Source: Adiantum capillus-veneris (Eukaryota; Streptophyta; Polypodiopsida; Polypodiales; Pteridaceae). From it: a stretch of 60,000 bases of DNA. Shown piece after piece: positions 20,561 to 32,980 of the stretch (its first letter is position 1; each line of letters begins with the position of its first letter). The notes under the pieces were generated by a model, which was not told the DNA's origin, ran no database searches, and was given only the letters and a program-made list of their open reading frames with translations. The DNA lies in NCBI GenBank assembly GCA_014529385.2, contig CM043946.1:16823077-16883076 (forward strand). Reading direction: 5' to 3'. Both the position numbers and the translations under genes were made by a program.

Positions 20561-21136
20561 TGTACGTGTATGTCGCACGTGTCAATGCAAGGAACTTGCC
20601 GATACACTGTGTGCGAGCCACAAATGGCTCCAAGCACACAACAAGCCTAAACTAGTAAGCTCAAAGATGGCGTTGGTGTGTCACTCACCGCTCTACGCTT
20701 GCTATTGTGGAGGATTCCTCGTCGCGAAGAAGAGGGAGACACCGCTACGCCACACTCAACAACCTCGCCGCCGTCGTGCCGCTGCAATGCTCGATCGCAC
20801 TCTCTCTCTCTCTCTCTCTCACGCATACATACACACACAAAGAGATGAAGAAGAAGAAGATGGAGATGGAGCAAGAGCACTCTTCAATTGCACAAATGAG
20901 AGAATGAGTGAATTTTAGGTTTAGTTGACTTTTATATGAGCTTGACCCATTCACACTTGGGCGCCCATGCTTAGCCAACTAATCCCTTGAATGTTCCAGT
21001 TAGAATGCGCCTCTCATCGGCGATCACTCTTACCCTTTTCCTATTGGACCGACAAGCCTGGTACCTGACTCTACCAAGTAAATAATACAACGTGCGTCGT
21101 AGGTGATAGGGTGTCCGTGAGCCGTGAGGGTTAACA
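20561..21136 (-). repeat. E1 5' LTR (LTR A), 576 bp
   Basis: Minus-strand start TGTTAACCCTCACGG at 21136, end CA at 20561, followed by primer site and leader. It holds a CT microsatellite near 20799-20820. TATA-like TATAAAAG lies at 20929-20936. The outer end abuts TSD AACAA. Confidence 0.92.
20929..20936 (-). promoter_or_regulatory. Candidate TATA box of E1 LTR A
   Basis: TATAAAAG on the minus strand about 200 nt inside the LTR, kept in LTR B at the same place. Confidence 0.5.
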
Positions 21137-21141
21137 AACAA
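21137..21141. repeat. Target-site duplication AACAA (right) of E1
   Basis: AACAA follows the outer end of LTR A and matches 1675-1679. Confidence 0.85.
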
Positions 21142-22433
21142 TTTTTCCAACCACCAAATTTCTCTATGGAACATTGTGCATATAATTGCAACTTGGAGCC
21201 AATTTGTGGGTGGGATGAACAAGGACTTGGTTTATTTCCAGTTAAAAAGTTCCCGTCTAGTCCATCTACCAACATTCTCCCCTTCCTAGACTTTGCACAT
21301 CCTTGTGCAAGCTTTGTCTTGGTCTTCACCTTTGTCTTTGGCTTGGGCTGTAGTTGTGGTCTTCAAGGTGATTTTTTGGAGTCTGTAGTAATCAAATTCT
21401 CTTTTCTCCAGCGTCTGTAAGGCGTTTGAATGTTTTTTCTCGAGCCTCAATCTCTGCTTGAACTGCAAAGTTCTTGAATGGATTGTTCATCAATGTGCTC
21501 TAATACACTATATGTTGGGCATGTAAATCTTTTGTCATGGGGTTGAAGATGGTAGAATCCATCTCAAAAAGTCTTGTCATGAACGGCTCCTTGAATGTTT
21601 GCAAGTATTGCGAGGATTGAAACATATTGTGAGCATACAACCCCATGATGGCATTGTGGCTTGGAATTCCTATCTTCATGTTCCATCACATAGCTTTTGT
21701 TCCTTCCAAAAACACCTACCATGGATGTTCTGCCGCCTCAATATCCTCGAATGATGTGATGTAGGTGATAAGCATTTTGGAAATCTTTACCAGCATCTGA
21801 CAAGTCAAATCTGGGACATCATGCATTTGTGCTATTGCCCCTTGTAATGCATGAACCATATAATGTTCTAACAATGGGAAATTATCAATTGGTTTTAATA
21901 TAAGCAGATAATTTAGCACCAATGGACTTTTGCTTTGCCAATTGTAGAAGCTCTCCCAGGATTTCCTTCTATTGATGGGACAAAATGTAGGGTTGATCAA
22001 GAGATGTTGTGCTTCACTTTTGTAGATGGTCTCATCCTGTGGTTGCTTGTCAAACAATCTCTTTTTCCATAGGGATTGATTCCTTTAAATTGCTAGTAGT
22101 TGGTCAACTGGCATCAGCACATCTTTATAATCCCCCTTTAGGTTTGTCTCAAGAGTGGGCAATAATTTCTTCTTCCAAAGGATAGCCTCCTCTTTCATGA
22201 GTGGTAATGGAATCATGTTGTGGCCAAAAGCCTTTACCAATTTATTTGGCTTGATCATCAATAGGGCGATCGGTTCCAATAACGTCAACTCGTTTTGCAT
22301 GTACTCCAGGTGAGAAGGATCTTGTACTTCTTAGACCCACTTCCTGATTCCCTCACTGGCATCTGGCTGATGTCTCTTTTGTGGCTTCAAAGCCTCCCTC
22401 CGTGGATGTGCTTGGCATCTCTACTAGGGGTAG

Positions 22434-23013
22434 GTCTACCCGTGGGAGCTATGTCTTTGTTGTATGGATTGATGGAGCTGGCACAACTACTTGGGCTTGG
22501 ATAGCAGTAATTGCCAAATCGTTCTTTAGTAGCTCCAAAACATATTCCACCATTTGTACAGTTAACTCCACTTGTGCTTTTGCCAGTTTTTCTTTAAGTT
22601 GCATAATCTCTTGATCTTTTTGGGCTTGGATAGCTCTTTGTCTTGTTGTCAAGATTTGTCTTTCATATTTTTCTTGTGCCAGTTCTTGTCCTAAGAGAGA
22701 GTGGTCTTGACCACACCATGAGCTATGTCTACCCGTGGGAGCTATGTCTTTGTTGTATGGATTGATGGAGCTGGCACAACTACTTGGGCTTGGATAGCAG
22801 TAATTGCCAAATCGTTCTTTAGTAGCTCCAAAACATATTCCACCATTTGTACAGTTAACTCCACTTGTGCTTTTGCCAGTTTTTCTTTAAGTTGCATAAT
22901 CTCTTGATCTTTTTGGGCTTGGATAGCTCTTTGTCTTGTTGTCAAGATTTGTCTTTCGTATTTTTCTTGTGCCAGTTCTTGTCCTAAGAGAGAGTGGTCT
23001 TGACCACACCATG
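22434..23013. repeat. 293-bp tandem duplication, nearly identical copies
   Basis: Copy 1 is about 22434-22726 and copy 2 about 22727-23013. The two differ at only one or two positions (for example CATATT against CGTATT). The unit is not a multiple of three, so it shifts the frame. It encodes a Gln/Lys/Glu-rich coiled-coil-like piece (MTTRQRAIQAQKDQEIMQLK) on the minus strand in both copies. Confidence 0.93.
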
Positions 23014-24890
23014 ATATTCCCCAAGCTTCACATTATTTTGCTACTCCGCTTCCAGCTTTCTTCAAGGGCTTGCCTCTGTACTTGCATTTGGCTATTAGCC
23101 ACAATGTGTTCTTACAAGATTTGGTAGAGAGTGGCCATTTCTTGCAAGGTCTGGTAGAGAGTGGCCATTTTTTTGTTCTTCTTTTAAGATTTTCTTGGAG
23201 CTGAATCAGGCTTTTTTGGAACTTTTTGGCATCCCACACATCCAGCTCCCTTAGGCTAGAAATGTCTCTCTGACAGCGGAAGTGTAGTCTTATGTGCTCA
23301 AGCTGTTCATCTAGGCTGAATTCTCTAATGATCTTATTGCCATCTTTGATTGCAAATATCAAGTGCGGAGAGACTGGCCCTCTTTGGGATGTGTCTCTTT
23401 GCTGAGAGGTACCAACTCCTGACAATGTTTCTTTTAGTAGCTCTCTTTTCTCTTTGTGCTCCCACTCATTGGGTGGAGCCTTCTCTGTCCTATTAGGATC
23501 TTTGTCCTTTTGATCGTTTTGTTGCTTCTTTGATTGTTGTTGTTATCGAGTAATTTGGTGTTGAGTGGTCCCTTTTTCTTTAGCTTCCTCCTTCTCTTTG
23601 TCCTCAATACCTTGCTGCTCCAGTGGTTGCTACTCTTGAGTTTTGTCTTGCTTTTCAGATTCGTCTTTTCTCTCTTCAATAGACCAATGATGATTGGCTT
23701 GGGGGAGAGGGGTGGCAATGTTCTTGTGTGGATCTCTAGGGGCTCCACACATGTCTCCTTTCTTGGAAAATATTTATCATCTTGTTCTTTTCTCTTGGGA
23801 GAGGCTTCAAGACTTTCCAGATCATCGATTTTTAACCTTTTTAAATCCTTATGAGTTCTCTGTTCAACTTTCCTCGTAAGTTCATTGTGGATATGCTACT
23901 GCATGGTGCCGAAAAGCTCCACTAATTCCACCACTGCTCTCCTCTTGTATTGCTTGATTTTCTCAACTTTTTTAGCTTTTCTTTCCTTGAGGGGACTATC
24001 CAAATAATCCTCCTCCTTGTCATTTAAATTTGCCCCTTCTGCCTCCACCTTCTTCTTTTCCTCGATCATTTTTTGTCTTCGTTCCTTTCTAAGTCGTTGG
24101 GCCTCTTCCATTGAACTTTGAGTTTGTGAGATAGGAATTTGTTCCTTGTGCTCTATTGATCGATGCTTGACTCACTCTAGAGGAATAGTGTTGTCCTCCT
24201 CTTCATTTTTTTCGTCTTCTTCCTCTATTGTGGAGTGAAACTCCGACATTGTGTCCCAATTCCTATGCTTGATTTCCCCTCTGAACTCAATATATGTTTT
24301 GGTCTCCTCATTGCCTGATGCCCTTTTTGTAGAGCTTTTTCCTCTTGTCTCTCTAGTGCCACATGTCGATGAAGGACCTGTTATTGCCCAAACCGGATGC
24401 TTAGACTTGTGCAGTAGGTCAATTTGAGAGTCGGCCGACAAAAGTTGGTGCTCAATAATTTTGAGGGCTTGATATGCTATCTTGGTTAGCATCAAACCTG
24501 TGTTCATGTAGGTCTTGTTTCTCTCACTGATCTTGAGGTTGGCCTTGGCCAAATTTTCAAGAATGTAATTCCCTAAGTCACATCGTACCACCCTTTTTTC
24601 AGCAAGCTCCATTTCCATAACGACTACAATGTGGAAATTTGGCTCCGTGTATCTTGGAAGTTTCTATATCTTGAGGTATCGAGAAATCAGTTGCAATGAT
24701 AGCTCAATCTCTGAATATTCCAGGTCCTTTGTATGTGAACCTATGGCCTTGTTGCTTGGATGAAGGCCTTGTCATAGTCAATAGCTTTGGTTTTTAGGCG
24801 TATATTGTGATTACCAGGAGGGAGGTGAATTACTTCATTAATAAGGTTGGTGGTGATCCGAACCTTAACCGTCTCCCCATCTTTGTCTAT

Positions 24891-25008
24891 TAGCATAGCC
24901 TCACCATTGGATTGGATAGAGATCATCAATTAGCATAGCCTCACCATTGGATTGGATAGAGATCATCAATTAGCATAGCCTCACCATTGGATTGGATAGA
25001 GATCATCA
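24891..25008. repeat. Three tandem copies of a 40-bp unit
   Basis: Units at 24891-24930, 24931-24970 and 24971-25008, each starting TAGCATAGCCTCACC, are identical except for the last bases of the third. A 40-bp period shifts the reading frame, so the duplication arose after, or itself broke, the minus-strand coding frame. Confidence 0.95.
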
Positions 25009-25810
25009 GCTCGTGGGCCTCTCTGAAATTTTGTGCCCCATCGTGGCAATAACCTAAAGAACGTGTCCATTTGCAAGAATGTAGACCCTATGGCCTTCAG
25101 ACACACTTCTCTGCTGATGCAAAGTCCATATCTCTTTTGGGAAGGTAGCTATTTTGACTTTGGTTCTGTTAGCCACTTGAAATCTTCCAATGAAAATATT
25201 GGCAAGGATCTTTGCTAGCTCCTTCTTTGAAATGTGAGCCTTCTCGTTGGATGAGATTTCCACCATTTGGTAGGGGGAAGATTCTTACTGCTTTCTTGTT
25301 CTTCTACGAGGCATTCAATTAGCACCTGAAGTTGTCTAGAAATTTGTCAAAAAAGTAAAAAAAAGTCAAACTTGACCATATAATGACAACTGAGCATATC
25401 TTGATCAAAACAACTCCAAACTTGACCAAACTTCACCAGTGCATCTAGGACAACTTATGCACTAGGTCATGTGATTACAGGTTAGATTTGGCTCGGGGGG
25501 TCATGGATTGAAATCCATGTTGGAACTTGGAACACATCTGAGAATTTTGGTGATACCATCGGATTGAGGATACCATCGAATTTGCCATATTTGGTTGTTT
25601 TGGCTGGCATCTCTAATCTTTGATGGTGATCAATTTGTTTGTCATTTTGCGCTTCTAATGATTTGGGTTTGAAGAAGTGTCTAGATCCTAGTTGTCTGTC
25701 AATTTCTATCCCAATTGGAGTCTCTTTGAACCCTTTGGTCTCCTTGGTAGGTTTGACTCCTTTCCTAGGCATTTTTTGGCATTTCTTGAGTTCACACAAG
25801 TTCACTAGCT

Positions 25811-28379
<2,569 letters not shown>

Positions 28380-28459
28380 TTCCTTTGCGTTTTAAAATCC
28401 ATAGCCTAGCTTCCTCTTGTGCTTGTTCTTGAATGGCTTGAGCCTTTTGCTTCCTTTCC

Positions 28460-29390
28460 TTCGCTTCTGAATCTTCTACAATATTTTCACGATGAGAGGT
28501 TGATGATACTTATTCAATCTGTAATCATGGATCCAATAAGGCATTACCACTTGGTGATATGTCATTAATTATAAATGGGCCATTACCGCGCTTTTTTAGT
28601 TTTTTGGAGTGTTGCTTCAAGGTATAGACTAATACATAGTCACCCTTCTGAAACTCCTTGTTAATCATGAAATTCTTTCACTTTTCATTTTTGTGCGTAG
28701 ATGGATGCAACAACCTTGAGTCGTGACTCATTTAATTGGGTTAAATGTTCTAGTCTACTTTTGTTTGTTGGCAATTGTCACATCCTTTGACATTTTTCTT
28801 TACATTTATGTACAAAGTAGGCCACTAGATTCTTTCAAGAAGTATCACTTTTGTGGTTTTGTTAGCAAAAAAGTGACCCCCTACTAGTCTGCCGACATGT
28901 GCTTGCTCAAGAATCAGTAAGTACTCATTATTCGCGGCACAAATTTGCAAGTTGCTATTGACTCCTCTGTGAAAAAGGTTATTTTCAATGATTACGTACT
29001 TCTTTGCTTCTCTCTAGATTGAGTGTAGTCAAGACCTACTCATGTTTGTTGAAAAGACTCCTTTTTCTATGTAGTCAACATTGTATTTGCCTCCTGGGTG
29101 CTTCTGTTACCTTGAACAGCCTAGCATGCTCTATCGGCTTTGGAATGGCATAGGTGTCACATGAACTGACGTAGTCATGGAAACTCTTTTGCATATGAGG
29201 TCAATACACCCCCAATCTCATCAGTCTTTGGTATGTCTGTGTCTTTGCATTGTGAAACCCCGTCATTTTTATGTGAGCTTGTCTCAAGTACACTTCTCTC
29301 TTAGATGGCTCTATACACAATCTCAATATTTTATCCTTTTCTTGCTTATATAGTAGTATGGATATTAGCACAAGCAAGCAAGTTTTCTCA
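28460..29390 (-). pseudogene. E4 integrase remnant
   Basis: The zinc-binding HHCC region is clear near 28920-28770: an AHVGRLVGGHFF piece followed by CDNCQQTK. Upstream text shows FHRGVNSNLQ. The catalytic DDE core is missing or unreadable. A C-terminal piece near 28690-28560 has the form KGDYVLVYTLKQ followed by GPFIINDISPSG, typical of the integrase C-terminus of gypsy elements. The closeness of HHCC and C-terminal pieces points to a deletion of the core. Confidence 0.6.
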
Positions 29391-29439
29391 ATGATAGATG
29401 GATGCCTTTCAATCTATAGAGAACCAATGGTGAGCAATG

Positions 29440-30060
29440 GAATCATATGTTCGATCCACCTCGGTACCATCTACATGCTGAAGAGGTACAAATGGGGCAA
29501 GTCATCTTCAACTCCAAAGGTGCTTCCCCATGCATCGAAGGAGGTAAATGGTCCACCCTCTGATGGGTATTCCTTTTCTTGACCACTAAAATGAAATAAA
29601 ACTCTAACAATATAATGAACCATTGAACTATGTGGCCAGTATTACATGGTTTGTTCACTAAGTACAATAGTGCCTAATGATCCATAAAAAATATGAACTT
29701 GTTTGTGACAAGTTAATGTATAGACTTTTTGACGGCATAGATCATTCCCAAGCCCTCTCTTTCGATGGTCATATAATTTCACTCCAGACTATTGAGCTGT
29801 TGACTGGAGTAATAGATTGGAAAATCCATATTGTTCTCTCTGAGTTGTGCTAAGATGCATTCGATAGCATAAGCTGATGCATCTACATGAACATGGAAAA
29901 TCTTATTCCAATCAGGGGCTTTCAAAATTGGACCAACAATCAGCCTCTGCTTCAATTGTTGAAACACTTTCTCATATTTTTCATTCCACTCAAATTTTCG
30001 AGAATAGAGAGGTTTTGCAAAACTGCATACATGTAAATATACCTTCAATAATAGCCACAA
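29440..30060 (-). pseudogene. E4 RNase H remnant
   Basis: Readable pieces: FEWNEKYEKVFQQLKQRL, then FHVHVDASAYAIECILAQ (catalytic Asp region), PIYYSSQQLNSLE, then, after a stop, YMTIEREGLGMIYAVKK with the catalytic Glu, and ALLYLVNKPCNTGHIVQWF. The HVHVDAS and TEREGL forms are those of Ty3/gypsy RNase H. Several TGA/TAA stops interrupt it. Confidence 0.78.
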
Positions 30061-30600
30061 TGGCCCATGAAGGCTTGCACCTCTCTAATTTGGTGGGTCT
30101 AAAAAGAGACACAATAACTTGTATATTCTCAAGATCTATAGCAATGTCATTTTTGGACACAATACATACCCAAAATATTGCCTTGTCTTACCGCCGTGAA
30201 AAAACAATCTTCAAGGTTTAGGAAAATTCAATAAGTTCTACGCTTCTCAAAGATCTTTTTAAGGTGTTTGGCATATTTATCTCTTCACAGAGAATACACA
30301 CACAATTCATCCATATAAATCTCTAAGAATTGTCTTAGATACTCCTCGAATGTGTGACTCATCAGCCCCCTGGAACATGACATGTGTGCTGGTTAAACCA
30401 AATGACATCACCCAATATGAAAAATATGCCCCCATTATTTTTGGGTACTACCACAATAGGCAACACCCACTCTGTGTCCTCTATCTTGTAGATAAACTCC
30501 TTTCCTTAAGCTTATCTATCTCCTCTTTGATTTTCTTTGCAAATGTCTTGTTATATGTATAGGGATGCTATTTGCACGGCTTAGCATCACTCTTAAGAGG
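30061..30600 (-). pseudogene. E4 reverse transcriptase remnant
   Basis: Pieces in three frames. Around 30570-30490 there is a KIKEEIDKLKE segment, then VVVPKNNGG, an MSFGLTS piece (MPFGLTNAP in intact RTs) and IYMDELCVYS in place of the catalytic Y/F-x-D-D. About half of a normal RT palm is missing, so a deletion is likely. It cannot be active. Confidence 0.65.
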
Positions 30601-30899
30601 TATTGTATGTTGGCATACACTTGGATATACTCCCTTAATATCCTTGTACAACCAAGAAAACACCTCTCTATGCTGCTTGAGAGTAGGTATCAAAAGTTTC
30701 TCTTCCTCTTCCATGAGATCCATAGCTATTTAACTAGGTCTTGGTTCTTTCTTTGGTTCAACAAGGTCAATCTCCTTTGCATTTTCATGCCCATCATACA
30801 ATGTGTCTAGTCTAGTAGGTTCTCTCATTGGTTTCTCAATCACAATACATCGATCCTAAATGGTATAGTTCTTGCAGTGAGAGGGTGCATCAAACGTTT

Positions 30900-31008
30900 T
30901 AATGCCTTCATTTTCAATTTTAGTAGTGCAAACCTCTTTTAGTGTGTGCAAACCTCTTTTCCAATTTTAGTAGTGCAAACCTCTTTTAGTGTGTGTTTTA
31001 ACTTTTGG
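30900..31008. repeat. Short tandem block around TAGTGCAAACCTCTTTT
   Basis: The text AGTAGTGCAAACCTCTTTTA occurs twice (about 30922 and 30970), with a third partial GTGCAAACCTCTTTT between them, in a 48-bp arrangement. A local duplication in the decayed E4 region. Confidence 0.75.
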
Positions 31009-31234
31009 TATTCACTCTTTTGTTCAGTTTTAGACATTTTTCTTAATGTTTTGGTGATGTCTTTGGTTTATTTTTTGCTCTTCTTTTTTTAATTTTGTTG
31101 AAGAGTTGCTAATCTCAACAATTTTCAAGTAATTTTATCTCGGACACAATCATCTGCTCTTACAAGCATAAGATACTGCGTTTTGGTCATCACTCTTGGC
31201 ATTGGTTTCTCAATTTTTTTTGTTGTTTTCTTTT

Positions 31235-31849
31235 TCATCTTATTTGATATTTTTCTTGTCTTCTTGATTTTTGGTTAGGAAACTCATAGAAGGTTGGCTT
31301 CTCTTGGTTTGGCACCTTTTTCTTTTTTGAGCCACGTGAGAGCTCGTCTTCACAATCGGTACCAAGGTCATCGCTCGGTGAATCATGAAATTCATCCTTG
31401 TCATCTGTCACTAAGATCTTAAATAGAAACTTCATCCATTAATCATTTTCAGTTGATTGTCTCACTTGTTTTTGTTGTTTTGGTTTTGCCTTCTGGTTCT
31501 AAGGTAGCACTTACCATTTGGAAGGGTATAATGTCGTAACCAGCTTTGTCACAAAATGTGGGGGGGTTACCTTGTTTATGAAAACATCTAGAGTTGTTAG
31601 TATTTTCTCCCATCCAAAGGGCTCAAATAACTCCTCTAGAAATGGCTCCTTGATATAGTGCAAGTCTTCTACCGAGTGCTCCAAAATGCGATCCTCTTTT
31701 TTAGACTTCCACTCTCTGACACTTTGCACATCCAAACATGAGCTCCTTTCATCAACCAAGCAGGTAATTGTATTCCACAATCCATAGCTACACCAAAATC
31801 TTCTATTATGGTTCAATTTATGTCTCTTTAACTATGGTCCTTTGTACTG
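31235..31849 (-). pseudogene. E4 linker between protease and RT
   Basis: Open minus-strand pieces at 31816-31511 and 31435-31235. The first contains LHYIKEPFLEELFEPFGWEK, the second is acidic and then Lys-rich. No domain is recognised; position suggests the protease-RT spacer. Confidence 0.45.
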
Positions 31850-32165
31850 ACCCTGGTTGTAAAAGTAGAGATTGTCATATCCCCAATCTTGAACCATTTT
31901 GAGTTGAGGCATAAAAGGTCGTCCCAAAATAGCCTCAAAATTGATACCTTTCCCAAAGTAAACTACTACAAGAGTGCGCTTGTATTCTATTCTGCAAGAG
32001 GATACAATGACCTATTTCAAAATCCCTAAGGGTCTCTCCACATAATCGTCTGCTAGCTGCAACTTCACGCACGTTCTCCTGAGAGATGGTCTTTCCCACT
32101 TCTCCTAGATTCCTTTTGTAGCAATGGCTACTTTGGCCCCGCTTTCAAGTATTGCTATCGTCTTT
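31850..32165 (-). pseudogene. E4 protease remnant
   Basis: Retropepsin-like: ILESGAKVAIATKGI (catalytic Asp replaced by Glu), then KWERPSLRRTCVKLQLADDY, and at the end ILGRPFMPQLKMVQDWGYD. The GRPFM and QDW signature is shared with the protease of E1 (5853-6515), so the two belong to related gypsy groups. Stops at 32105 and elsewhere. Confidence 0.72.
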
Positions 32166-32278
32166 ACTATTGCAAGGCCGTTACCAGTGAGTAATCGTCT
32201 TTCTTTGTTAGAATTACGAACCTGCATAGTCGTGTAGAAAATGGACACCAAGTCATCAAGAAATCTATTTTTTCTATC

Positions 32279-32980
32279 TTGGTTTACCTGGTCTTGCCAG
32301 TTACCAGGCTGCACTATCAATCGATAATATTTGCAAACTCGCTTGTGATCGAAAACTCGTCAAGAGACCTTGTCTCAATCTATCATCAAACTAAGCTAGT
32401 AGCCTTGCACCTGACACCTTTCCCAGCTCGACCCATTGCTCAACAACAAGGTTGGCTTGCAACTGCAGACCCCGCACTGATCCCAATGGCCATGGGACGT
32501 ATTGTTTTGCAAATTTACCCACTTGATGGCCTCACTTGTTTGGTCCTCACTTACCAATACTGCACTATTTTAAGAAACACTCATGATTCATTGTTCAGTT
32601 GCCGTGTAGTAAAATGTTTTGCCAATTGTTGCCAAATCAACTATTGCCAACCTCGTCTTGAGTTTGAGTTTCTTCATCTTGTGTATTCCATCCAAGTGTT
32701 GCCTATCGGCATGCATGCATTGCTAGCCCAACCACATCTAGACTCAATGCTCTCTACAATTGTTGTAGCTTTCACAGTTAAGTTGGTCTTACTTTTGAAG
32801 GGGAAGAAGAAGAAATCCTCAAAGAATCTCCTCTTCCCACCGAAGACCTACACCAAAAAGTTCTTCACAATTGTGTTCTCTCACTCAGTGTGCTTCTATA
32901 AAGGCCCAAATCCTCTAGCTTTCTTTAAGCTAGGTCAATTTTACACAAGCCCTAATTGCCAATGGCCACATCTTTGTTAA
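32279..32980 (+). other. 233-codon plus-strand open frame, unidentified
   Basis: An uninterrupted 702-nt frame, long for this AT-rich, decayed area. The product would be Leu/Val-rich with a basic KGKKKKSSKN stretch near residue 175 and a hydrophobic, Phe-rich end. No domain is recognised, and its start lies antisense to the E4 protease region. It may be chance, a remnant of element gag read on the wrong strand, or a real unknown. Function is not assigned. Confidence 0.25.

Larger units (their letters stand above)
1680..21136 (-). mobile_element. E1: gag-protease LTR element lacking RT/IN, three LTRs, host of two nested copias
   Basis: Minus-strand LTR retrotransposon, 19,457 bp as it stands and about 10.1 kb after removing nested E2 and E3. 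Order on the minus strand: 5' LTR (21136-20561), primer-binding site, leader, an unknown upstream ORF, gag with zinc knuckles, a retropepsin-like domain, an unknown tail, polypurine tract, LTR (2836-2233), a second primer site and leader, and a truncated LTR (1910-1680). TSD AACAA bounds the whole. The primer sites match plant tRNA-Asp, as known for many Ty3/gypsy elements of the Tat/Athila type. No RT, RNase H or integrase motif was found, so it resembles the non-autonomous gag-carrying elements described as TR-GAG or the large LARD derivatives. Family assignment beyond that is inference. Confidence 0.85.
21142..25810 (-). pseudogene. Decayed minus-strand coding region of unknown identity
   Basis: A 4.7-kb stretch in which minus-strand frames keep a coding look but are broken by many stops and shifts. 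In reading order: a basic N-terminal piece from about 25770 (MPRKGVKPTKETKGF), pieces at 25266-25054 and 24929-24741 (with TNLINEVIHLPPGNHNIRL), a Lys/Glu-rich charged middle (24618-23434), a probable coiled coil (22652-22449, duplicated at 22945-22742) and a C-terminal part (22300-21200). The INEVIHLP piece recalls the Gag-like domain of some plant transposon proteins, but the resemblance is weak. It could be the gag-like ORF of another element or an extra ORF of the gypsy element at 28.4-32.2 kb. No function is assigned. Confidence 0.4.
28380..32200 (-). mobile_element. E4: heavily decayed Ty3/gypsy pol
   Basis: Minus-strand remains in the gypsy order protease, RT, RNase H, integrase, with stops in every domain and some deletions. 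No LTRs, primer site or TSD were found, so the ends given are those of recognisable coding traces. It is the oldest-looking pol in the window. Confidence 0.75.

Noticed and set aside
20403-20639. Minus-strand frame of 78 codons, also at 2030-2311
   Set aside because: It spans LTR end, primer-binding site and leader of E1, which are non-coding functional parts; repetition reflects the element copy.
22434-25008. Tandem repeats as a possible CRISPR array
   Set aside because: Units are directly adjacent without unique spacers, and the window is plant nuclear DNA.
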